A stretch of 64,000 nucleotides of DNA from JAGAJR01 sp048463395. GTDB lineage: Bacteria; Pseudomonadota; Alphaproteobacteria; RF32; CAG-239. The notes beneath the pieces were generated by a model. That model did no database searches. It was not told the origin of the DNA and saw only the letters and a program-made list of their open reading frames with translations. The translations under genes were made by a program, and so were the position numbers. The stretch covers positions 128,998-192,997 of the forward strand of contig DBFWPL010000023.1 in assembly GCA_048463395.1 (NCBI GenBank). The letters run 5' to 3'. Positions 27,840 to 35,386 of this stretch are shown piece by piece (positions within the stretch are counted from its first letter, which is position 1; every line of letters begins with the position of its first letter).

Positions 27840-29018
27840 TTACTCCACAACAATAGCGGAAACCGGAACTAAAGCAAATGGACGGTCAATCGTGGTGATG
27901 TTGTTTTCTCTCATTTGTTCATAAGTCAACTGAGGAGAGAATGTTTTTTGCCATTTGTTCAGAGTTACGACAGATGCCGGTTTAGATGAAGCAATAATTA
28001 AAACCTGCCCTTGTTCAAGAGCAATTCTTTCTGCATTTTTCAATTGTTCCGCAACTTGTTTTTGATCCAAGTTTTCATCAATGATAATATCCGCTTTTTT
28101 ACGAGCCAATCCATCAATTTTTACAATATCAATACCGTCTTCTCCAGTAGCATCAATCATCAAAAGTCCCATTTCTTTAACGGAAGAAAGCAGTTTTTCG
28201 GTTCTTTCTTTGTTTTCTTTATCAACTTGTCCCTGATTAATAACAATCCCGCCGATAGGGGCGTCAACGGCAAGAGTTTGCTTCATGCGGCGGATATTGT
28301 CATCAATGTTTGAAATAATACTCATTGCCAACGGACCGGTATCGGATTTTAAAAAGTCTTTTGATGACAAAAGCAAATCCATATAAGTTTCATGTCCGAG
28401 ATAACGGGCTTTTTTTATCTGATTTTCTGCATCAACGGTGTAAGGAGAAAAAGAAAGAGAAACTTCGGCAGGTAACCCGTTCGCAATTAAATCCGTTTCC
28501 TTGGGGTTTAAACCGATATTTTTGATAACAACGGCAACTTTGTAGAAATTCGGTTGAACATTAACTTTTTTCCCATAAACAACCCAAGGTCTTTTTCCTT
28601 CCGGAGAAAGAGCCGGAACAATCAGCCCTTCTTCTTGTCTCGTAAATTTCTCCTGTCTTTCGAAAGGATGTAAAGGTGTTTTGCCCGGAGCCTCACCCAA
28701 AGAAGACAATTGAGGAATAGAGCGAACAATGTCGTTTAAATCCCCTGTTTCAAAAGTTGTGTTAACTTCTGTGGAAACCTCTTCTTTCTCAACTTGAGAA
28801 ATATTGTTTTCCTTTTTGGGTGTAATCTTTTTTTCCGGCATGGTTAAAACATATTTTGGCGACCGGTTTTTTTTATCATACATAATCTTGTCAATTTTGG
28901 TCAGATAAACAGGTTCGCTTTTCATCTTTGCAAAAAAATACCCCGTTGCCGCCAATAGGACAAGAATTGACAGCGTAATGATAATCAGCCATTTTTTTTG
29001 TTTTAACTGTTTTAACAA
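27840..29018 (-). CDS. Divergent polysaccharide deacetylase (YibQ/DUF610) family protein
   Basis: 392 residues. The N-terminal helix IITLSILVLLAATGYFFA (about 13-30) anchors a periplasmic protein. A proline/lysine-rich linker is followed from about residue 160 by the divergent deacetylase domain. Its family features include KVAVVIKNIGLNP, LPAEVSLSFSPYT, HETYMDLLL, and GIVINQG. In the typical family these places carry AIVIDDxG and HExxxHxPM; here the aspartates of the first motif are replaced (VVIKNIG) and the HEx motif has diverged. Catalysis is therefore doubtful. Its place beside envC and ctpA points to cell-wall maintenance. Confidence 0.78.
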   Translation of the reverse strand: MLKQLKQKKWLIIITLSILVLLAATGYFFAKMKSEPVYLTKIDKIMYDKKNRSPKYVLTMPEKKITPKKENNISQVEKEEVSTEVNTTFETGDLNDIVRSIPQLSSLGEAPGKTPLHPFERQEKFTRQEEGLIVPALSPEGKRPWVVYGKKVNVQPNFYKVAVVIKNIGLNPKETDLIANGLPAEVSLSFSPYTVDAENQIKKARYLGHETYMDLLLSSKDFLKSDTGPLAMSIISNIDDNIRRMKQTLAVDAPIGGIVINQGQVDKENKERTEKLLSSVKEMGLLMIDATGEDGIDIVKIDGLARKKADIIIDENLDQKQVAEQLKNAERIALEQGQVLIIASSKPASVVTLNKWQKTFSPQLTYEQMRENNITTIDRPFALVPVSAIVVE

Positions 29019-29032
29019 AAAATCATCCTTTG

Positions 29033-30325
29033 TTATTTGTTTTGAGAACCATAAAGGCTTAAAGCCTTAACAAGATCGACGGCTCTGGAAAGCTGATAAT
29101 CGTTCGCCAAAGATTCATCGACAACGGTTTCCTGTTTTTTATCTTTTTTCTTATCTTCGTTTTCATTTTTCAAAGCGTTTTTAAATTCTGCCTCGCTGAC
29201 GCCGTAATTGTTTTCAATAATTTCAATCTTTGCCGGTTTTACTTCTATGTCCGGTTCAATGCCGGTTGCTTGAATAGAACGTCCGGAAGGCGTGTAATAA
29301 CGGGCTGTCGTCAAACGCATTGCTCCGTAGTCTCCCAACGGAACAACGGTTTGTACGGAACCTTTTCCGAATGATTTTTCACCCAGAATAATGGCTCTTT
29401 TGTGGTCTTGCAAAGCACCGGCCAAAATCTCGGAAGCGGAAGCCGAACCGTCGTTAATAATCACCACAATCGGCAGCCCCTGAGCAATATCCCCGCTTTT
29501 TGCCGTATAACGAACCGTATCGGATTCGTTTCTGGAACGTGTTGAAACAATTTCTCCTTTGTCCAAAAACAGGTCGGAAACGCTGACGGCCTGATCCAGC
29601 AAACCGCCCGGATTGTTTCGAACGTCAATAATCACGCCTTTGATTTGGTTATTTGTCTTCTTCTGAGCTTCTTTCAGAGATTTCTTTATCATTTTGTCGA
29701 TGTCTTCGCTGAAAGACGTAATGCGAATATAAGCCACATCGTTGGCTTTAATATCGCTTTTGACGGATTGAATTTTAATTTCTTCGCGTTTTAGCGTAAC
29801 GTCAAAAGGTTTTTCGTTCATGCGGCGGATTGTCAATTTGACTTTTGTTCCGATTTTGCCTCTCATTTTATCGACGGCTTCATTGAGGGTTTGTCCCATC
29901 ACTTGTTCGCCGTCAATATTGGTAATGTAATCGCCCGGTTTTAATCCGGCTTTGGCGGCAGGAGTGTCATCAATCGGGGAAACGACTTTAACCACGCCGT
30001 TTTCCATGGTAACCTCAATGCCCAAACCGCCGAATTTGCCTTTGGTTTGTTCATTCATATACTTAAAGCTCTGCCCGTCCAAAAAACTTGAATGCGGATC
30101 TAGGGAAGAGAGCATGCCGTTAATGGCGGATTCAATCAGTTTTTTGTCAGAGACTTCTTCCACGTAAGACACTTTTGCCCTTTCCATAACTTCGCCGAAC
30201 AGATTTAAGAGCTCGTAAGTGTCGGCATCTTCTTTTTCAGGAGCTTTTTTGGCGGCATCGGCACAAGACGCCGAAAAGAATAAACTAAGAATAAAAACAA
30301 ACGCAAAAGATGATTTTTTTAACAT
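29033..30325 (-). CDS. ctpA: Periplasmic C-terminal processing protease, S41 family (CtpA-like)
   Basis: A 430-residue protease. The N-terminus MLKKSSFAFVFILSLFFSAS is a signal sequence ending near ADA-A. The PDZ domain (about 95-170) contains GGLGIEVTMENG and GLKPGDYITNIDG. The S41 catalytic part has RNNPGGLLDQA, the nucleophile Ser in NDGSASASEI and the general-base Lys in FGKGSVQ. The ATG at 30325 is preferred because GGAAAA lies just upstream and it starts the signal peptide; 30337 is an alternative. It processes or degrades periplasmic proteins, often ones acting on peptidoglycan. It follows envC directly. Confidence 0.93.
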   Translation of the reverse strand: MLKKSSFAFVFILSLFFSASCADAAKKAPEKEDADTYELLNLFGEVMERAKVSYVEEVSDKKLIESAINGMLSSLDPHSSFLDGQSFKYMNEQTKGKFGGLGIEVTMENGVVKVVSPIDDTPAAKAGLKPGDYITNIDGEQVMGQTLNEAVDKMRGKIGTKVKLTIRRMNEKPFDVTLKREEIKIQSVKSDIKANDVAYIRITSFSEDIDKMIKKSLKEAQKKTNNQIKGVIIDVRNNPGGLLDQAVSVSDLFLDKGEIVSTRSRNESDTVRYTAKSGDIAQGLPIVVIINDGSASASEILAGALQDHKRAIILGEKSFGKGSVQTVVPLGDYGAMRLTTARYYTPSGRSIQATGIEPDIEVKPAKIEIIENNYGVSEAEFKNALKNENEDKKKDKKQETVVDESLANDYQLSRAVDLVKALSLYGSQNK

Positions 30326-30344
30326 GAGATTTTCCATTCATAAA

Positions 30345-31610
30345 CTAATTTGCAATCCAAGCCATCGGATCAATCGGGTGGTTATCCTTTCGAAGTTCAA
30401 CATAAAGCTTGGCGTCCTTATCGTCAGGCATTTGCCCGAGAGGTTCTCCCGCCAAAAGCATTTGCCCGAGTTCGCAGTCAATGCTTTCCAAGCCGGCCAG
30501 CAAAGACAAATAACCTTGTCCGTGTTCTATAATAATAAGGTTTCCGTATCCGCGGAACGGACCGGCAAAAATAACCGACCCGTCATAAGGAGAAATAACC
30601 TGAGCCTGATTTCTGGTTTTGATAATCACGCCTTTCGAGCTGACGCCTTTGGCAGTTTCCTGCCCGTAAGCGGTAATAATCGGACCGATTGCCGGACGGG
30701 AAAGTTTTCCTTTGGCTTTCACGAAGTTACTTCCTGTTTCTTTTATAAACTCAGGTTTCAATTTAATCAAGTCGGCTCTTTGTGCCTGTTCAAGTTTTTG
30801 AGTTTCGGCCAAACGCTGCTCTTCCAAAGCTCTTTGCTCGGCTAATCTCTTTCTTTCTTCTTCTTGACGTTTCTTCTTTGCTGCCAATCGCTGTTTTTCA
30901 AGCTTAGACAATAAGTCCCTTAAATCCTGAGCTTGAGAAGCCAATGCCTGAACTTTTTTCTTGGTTTGGACGCTTTTAATTTCTACCGCATTGCGGATTT
31001 TAGATTTTTTCTGAACCAAAATTTTCATTTGGTCGTGTTCTTTTTCTAGAATTTTTTTCTGTTTGGTGATTTTTGCGACCTGCTTTTCAACCAAGGCTTT
31101 TTTGGCGGTAATTTTTTCTAAATCCTTGCGAATGCGGGAAGCGTTTTGCTCCAAATAAGGAACCGTTTCCCGAAGCAGCATGGCACTGCGAATGATTTCA
31201 ACCGGTGTCAACGGCTGAACAAATAATGCTTCTGTCGGTTTTAAAGCCAGATTTTGTAAGGCGGAAAGAGTTTTAATCAGGTTTTCGTCTTCGGTAATGA
31301 ATTTTTCTTCGGCGATCTCCAAATCCTCTTGCAGTTTGAGCAGCTCGTTTTCCATTTGCGAGATTTTAGCCTCGCTGTTTTGAATCATTTTGGCGGATTT
31401 TATCATATCCTGATTAACCGAGGCCAATTCCATACTGATTTTTGTTGCCTGAGCCTGAAGCTTTTTGTGCTCCATGTTTTGAGCTTCAACCTGCTTTTCC
31501 ACTTGTTCGAGGTCTTTTTGCGAAACGGAAACGGCAAAAACCGGCCTAAGCATGAGGAATAACAACCCCATGCTTAATAAAACCGGTTTATATGCCTTTT
31601 TTAGTTCCAT
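30345..31610 (-). CDS. envC: EnvC-like murein hydrolase activator with non-catalytic LytM (M23) domain
   Basis: 421 residues. The N-terminal LLSMGLLFLMLRPVFA is a signal peptide. Residues 28-270 are long coiled coil with many Lys, Glu and Gln. The C-terminal 110 residues are an M23/LytM domain: IITAYGQETAKG, VISPYDGSVIFAGPFRGYGN, LIIIEHGQGY. The zinc ligands of active M23 enzymes are missing: KGVII replaces HxGxD, and LYVELR replaces HxH. This is the EnvC pattern, where the domain activates amidases instead of cutting peptidoglycan. gpmI precedes it by 7 bases. Confidence 0.9.
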   Translation of the reverse strand: MELKKAYKPVLLSMGLLFLMLRPVFAVSVSQKDLEQVEKQVEAQNMEHKKLQAQATKISMELASVNQDMIKSAKMIQNSEAKISQMENELLKLQEDLEIAEEKFITEDENLIKTLSALQNLALKPTEALFVQPLTPVEIIRSAMLLRETVPYLEQNASRIRKDLEKITAKKALVEKQVAKITKQKKILEKEHDQMKILVQKKSKIRNAVEIKSVQTKKKVQALASQAQDLRDLLSKLEKQRLAAKKKRQEEERKRLAEQRALEEQRLAETQKLEQAQRADLIKLKPEFIKETGSNFVKAKGKLSRPAIGPIITAYGQETAKGVSSKGVIIKTRNQAQVISPYDGSVIFAGPFRGYGNLIIIEHGQGYLSLLAGLESIDCELGQMLLAGEPLGQMPDDKDAKLYVELRKDNHPIDPMAWIAN

Positions 31611-31617
31611 TCTTTTT

Positions 31618-33153
31618 TTATTTTTTGATTAAAAGAGAATGTCCGGTCATTTCCGTTGGTTTTTCGATATGCAAAAGATCCAACATCGTTGGGGCAATGT
31701 CAGCCAGGCGTCCGTCTCGCAAACGGCAAACATGTTCCTGACAATTAACCAAAATGGCAGGAACTTTTCCGACCGTATGAGCGGTATATGGCTGTCCGGT
31801 TTTTTCATCAACCATTTTTTCGGCGTTTCCGTGATCTGCGGTAACAATCATAACCCCGCCAACGTCTTTAATGGCTTTTTCAACCTTGCCCAAGCATTCG
31901 TCAACGGCGGCCACGGCTTTCAACGCAGCTTCCATAATGCCGGTATGTCCGACCATGTCGCCGTTGGCATAGTTGCAGATGATAACGTCAAAACGTTTGT
32001 CTTCAATGGCTTTAACCAGTTGTTCCGTAACCTCGTAAACGCTCATTTCCGGCTTAAGGTCATAAGTTGCGACCTTCGGGCTGGCGATAAGAATACGTTC
32101 TTCGCCCTTAAATTCTTTTTCCTCACCGCCGTTAAAAAAGAAGGTAACATGGGCGTATTTTTCCGTTTCGGCAATACGCAGCTGGGTCAACCCGTGGTTG
32201 GCAACGACTTCGCCGAGAATATTGGTCAGAGCTTCCGGCGGGAACATCGTCTGCATAAAACGATTGTGGTCAACGGAATATTCCGTCATGCCGACATGAG
32301 CGGAAAACTTAACGGTTTTCTTACGGGCAAATCCGTTAAATTCGGCATCGGCAAGAGCATATAAAATTTCACGGGCACGGTCGGCACGGAAGTTTGCCAT
32401 AAGCAAGGCATCGCCGTCTTCCATTCCCTGATAATCACCGATAACGGCCGGAATAACAAACTCATCGGTAACTTTCTCGGTATAAGAGGCTTTAATGGCT
32501 TCGTCAGCGGTTGCATAACGTTTGCCTTCAGCTGCAAGAACGGTATTGTAAGCCGCTTCGACACGATCCCAGCGTTTATCGCGGTCCATCGCATAGAAAC
32601 GTCCTTCAATCGTAGCGATTTTAACATTGTTTAAGCCGCTGATTGACTTTTCAAAATCAGCCAGAAAACCTTCGGCAGAGGAAGGAGGCGTATCACGACC
32701 GTCCAAAAAGGCGTGAACCCAGGTTTTAATGCCGCTTTCTGCTAAAATTTTGCATAATGCGACAATGTGTTCTTGAGAAGAATGAACACCGCCCGGAGAC
32801 ATCAAACCCATAACATGAGCGGCTTTTCCGTTGGATTTTAATGTTTCAATCATTTTAACCAATACCGGATTATTTTTTAAGGAGCCGTCTTTTATGGCGA
32901 GGTCAATTCTTGGCAAATCCTGCATAACAACACGACCGGCACCGAGATTAGTGTGTCCGACTTCAGAATTTCCCATTTGTCCGTCCGGCAAACCGACATC
33001 CAAACCGGAAGTCTGAATTAAACAATGCGGATTTTCATCATACATGCGGTGCCAGTTCGGCGTATGTCCCATCTCAATCGCATTGTCCGGAGTTTTCGGT
33101 TCACGATAACCCCAACCGTCTAAAATCATAAGCAATACAGGTTTTTGTGTCAT
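31618..33153 (-). CDS. gpmI: 2,3-bisphosphoglycerate-independent phosphoglycerate mutase
   Basis: A 511-residue iPGM. It opens VLLMILDGWGYR with Asp12 as a manganese ligand, and MGNSEVGHTNLGAGRVV carries the phosphorylated Ser63. HAFLDGRDTPP and the late VTADHGNAE and THTVGKVP (HxxxxVP) complete the metal sites. It interconverts 3- and 2-phosphoglycerate in glycolysis. It heads the operon that continues into envC, ctpA, the YibQ-like gene and rppH. The start at 33153 follows AAGGAAAAAAAAG. Confidence 0.96.
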   Translation of the reverse strand: MTQKPVLLMILDGWGYREPKTPDNAIEMGHTPNWHRMYDENPHCLIQTSGLDVGLPDGQMGNSEVGHTNLGAGRVVMQDLPRIDLAIKDGSLKNNPVLVKMIETLKSNGKAAHVMGLMSPGGVHSSQEHIVALCKILAESGIKTWVHAFLDGRDTPPSSAEGFLADFEKSISGLNNVKIATIEGRFYAMDRDKRWDRVEAAYNTVLAAEGKRYATADEAIKASYTEKVTDEFVIPAVIGDYQGMEDGDALLMANFRADRAREILYALADAEFNGFARKKTVKFSAHVGMTEYSVDHNRFMQTMFPPEALTNILGEVVANHGLTQLRIAETEKYAHVTFFFNGGEEKEFKGEERILIASPKVATYDLKPEMSVYEVTEQLVKAIEDKRFDVIICNYANGDMVGHTGIMEAALKAVAAVDECLGKVEKAIKDVGGVMIVTADHGNAEKMVDEKTGQPYTAHTVGKVPAILVNCQEHVCRLRDGRLADIAPTMLDLLHIEKPTEMTGHSLLIKK

Positions 33154-33250
33154 CTTTTTTTTCCTTAAATTAGAATTTATAATCTTGTCGCCATTATATA
33201 TAATAAAAGATATTATAAAAGCACTATTTTCACAAAATTAATTATTGTTT

Positions 33251-35050
33251 TTATTTTGCGGCAATCATAATTTTTCGCCAGATTTCCGCCGGAATATTTC
33301 CTCCGGTAATGCCTTTCATCGGAGAGTTATCGTCATTTCCGACCCATACGGCACAAATATAATCGTTATTAAAGCCGACAAACCATGCGTCCCGATAATC
33401 TTGGGTCGTCCCTGTTTTTCCGGCGGCAAACCCCGGAATTTGAGCTTTTTTTCCGGTTCCGTAATCAATAACGTTTTTCAGCATTCCGGTCAGGGTATGG
33501 GTAATCTGCTCGTCAATAATCCGGTTTTGGCGGTCAACTTCTCTTTGATAGAGCTGATATCCGTCGCGGGTAAAAATCTCTTTTACGGTATAAGGCCAGG
33601 TTGCCAAACCACCGTTGGCAATGGAGGAATAAGCCACCGCCATATCCAAAACCTTGACCTCAAAAGTTCCGAGAGCCAGAGAAGGCGTGTTTTCAATCGG
33701 TGTGGTAATCCCCATTCTCTTAGCATTGCGGATGATTTTGCTTCGACCTGTTTTTTCGGAGAGATTAATAGTTGCCAAATTGAGAGATTGTGCCAAAGCC
33801 CTGTCCATGCTGACCGGTCCGTAATATTTCTTATCATAATTTTCCGGTTTCCAGTCTCCGATGGAAATAGGAGAGTCGTCAATAATGCTGTCTCTGGTAA
33901 AACCGTTTTGCAAAGCGGTCAGATATACAAACGGTTTGAAAGAGGAGCCCGGTTGTCGCAAGGCTTGGGTTGCCCGGTTAAATTGGCTTCGGTTGTAATC
34001 CACACCGCCGACCATGGCTTTGACGGCTCCGGTTTTATCAAGAATGACAACGGCTCCCTGAGAAACGTTTTTGTGTTTGTTGGCTTTGATTGTTTCTTGC
34101 AGAACTTTTTCGGCTCGTTCCTGTAGATTTTGATCTAATGTGGTCGAAACGTAAATGTCGCTGTCTCTTTCGCCGATATAAGCGTTAACCTCATTATAAG
34201 CCCAATCGGCAAAATACCGCCCGCCTTGAACTTTATCGGAGATTTCCGCTCCGGTTTTCATGGTTAAGGCGTTTTTCATCTGTTCATTGCTGATGGCTCC
34301 GGTTTCGACCATAATCTTAAGAACGACTTTTGCCCTGTCTTCGGCTTTTTTCATGCTGTTAATCGGATTATAGCGGGAAGGGGCTTTAAGCATTCCGGCA
34401 ATAATGGCGGCTTCTTTAAGGTTTAAATCTCGGGAAGTTTTTTGGAAATATTTGTTGGCGGCGGCTTCAATACCGTAAGTTCCCGAACCGAGGTATACTC
34501 TGTTCAGATAAAGGGTTAAAATCTGCTCTTTGCTGAATTTATGTTCCAGCCAAAAGGCTAAAAGCAGTTCCTGTATTTTTCGTTTAATGTTTTTCTGCGG
34601 CGTAAGAAACAGGTTTTTGGCAACTTGTTGGGTAATCGTGCTTCCGCCTTGAGCGTATCTGCGTTTAATCAGGTTGGTTGCCATTGCTCTGGTAAAGGCA
34701 ATAAGATCAAACCCGAAATGTTGGTAAAAACGTCGGTCTTCGGTAGAAACAACGGCATCCGGAACAAAAGGAGGCAGCTCGTCAAGCATAATCACTTCGG
34801 AATAAATATTTCCGAAAGTGATAATCTCGTTTCCGTTCTCGGCGGTAATGGTTGTTGAAGGCTGACGGGTTCTGGCAACGGCTTTTTCAATGTCGGGAAG
34901 AGTGAGGTAGCAATAGGTCAGATAAGTTAATAAAGTTATCACCAACAAAGCAAAAATTTTTAAGAGAATATGCCGATTCGCAACCCTTTGTTTTGACTCT
35001 TTTTTTCTTTTTTTCTTTATTGTTTTTTTCTTCTTTGTTGTTTTTGCCAT
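33251..35050 (-). CDS. Penicillin-binding protein 1A, bifunctional transglycosylase/transpeptidase
   Basis: 599 residues from the ATG at 35050, which follows AAGGA by 8 bases; the frame is open to 35077 but the extra codons lack a ribosome-binding site. A lysine-rich cytosolic N-terminus precedes one membrane helix (ILLKIFALLVITLLTYLTY). The GT51 domain shows EDRRFYQHFGFD and GGSTITQQVAKNLFL. The transpeptidase domain shows the nucleophile in SSFKP, SLN, and KTGTT. It polymerises and cross-links peptidoglycan, and the LpoA-like lipoprotein of this window may be its activator. The domain is at the short end for class A PBPs. Confidence 0.94.
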   Translation of the reverse strand: MAKTTKKKKTIKKKRKKESKQRVANRHILLKIFALLVITLLTYLTYCYLTLPDIEKAVARTRQPSTTITAENGNEIITFGNIYSEVIMLDELPPFVPDAVVSTEDRRFYQHFGFDLIAFTRAMATNLIKRRYAQGGSTITQQVAKNLFLTPQKNIKRKIQELLLAFWLEHKFSKEQILTLYLNRVYLGSGTYGIEAAANKYFQKTSRDLNLKEAAIIAGMLKAPSRYNPINSMKKAEDRAKVVLKIMVETGAISNEQMKNALTMKTGAEISDKVQGGRYFADWAYNEVNAYIGERDSDIYVSTTLDQNLQERAEKVLQETIKANKHKNVSQGAVVILDKTGAVKAMVGGVDYNRSQFNRATQALRQPGSSFKPFVYLTALQNGFTRDSIIDDSPISIGDWKPENYDKKYYGPVSMDRALAQSLNLATINLSEKTGRSKIIRNAKRMGITTPIENTPSLALGTFEVKVLDMAVAYSSIANGGLATWPYTVKEIFTRDGYQLYQREVDRQNRIIDEQITHTLTGMLKNVIDYGTGKKAQIPGFAAGKTGTTQDYRDAWFVGFNNDYICAVWVGNDDNSPMKGITGGNIPAEIWRKIMIAAK

Positions 35051-35130
35051 AAACTCAGTCCTTGCCACGATTCGCAAAATATTTTACAACTGTTTTTATC
35101 ATATATCATAAAAAGATTAAGGAAGATTTT

Positions 35131-35331
35131 ATGGCCAATATTTCAGTTAACATTTCTGCCGAACTCAAAAATAAACTGGAAAAAATCGCTTCTAAAAGCG
35201 GTCGTTCGGTAGACGAGTGCATAGAGCTTGCTTTAGCTGAATATATTGATAATTTTGAAGATTTTTACCAGACGGATTTGAACGCCGTCAGCGGTTTGGA
35301 GCGTTCTTTCTTTTTATCTGTTGGCGAATAA
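35131..35331 (+). CDS. Small ribbon-helix-helix (CopG-type) DNA-binding protein
   Basis: 66 residues. ISVNISAELKNKLEKIASKS followed by GRSVDECIELALAEYI matches the beta-alpha-alpha ribbon-helix-helix pattern of CopG/Arc-type repressors. The ATG at 35131 follows AAGGAAG by 5 bases; the frame is open back to 35062, overlapping the PBP1A start, and those codons are discarded. No toxin gene follows; polA is next, 55 bases downstream. It is either an autonomous regulator or an orphan antitoxin-like protein. The C-terminal 20 residues (FYQTDLNAVSGLERSFFLSV) are unlike typical antitoxin tails I know. Confidence 0.75.
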   Translation: MANISVNISAELKNKLEKIASKSGRSVDECIELALAEYIDNFEDFYQTDLNAVSGLERSFFLSVGE

Positions 35332-35386
35332 GATTTTATTGGCTATATTTACATTACGGTTTAATTTATTTTTAAAGTGAGCGGCG

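Noticed and set aside
31639..32364. 241-residue plus-strand frame opposite gpmI
   Set aside because: It has no ribosome-binding site, no family match and lies wholly antisense to the conserved gpmI gene.
33245..34126. 293-residue plus-strand frame opposite the PBP1A gene
   Set aside because: Antisense shadow of conserved transpeptidase codons; composition and content do not look protein-like.
35131..35331. Toxin-antitoxin pair from the ribbon-helix-helix gene
   Set aside because: No toxin gene is next to it; polA follows directly.
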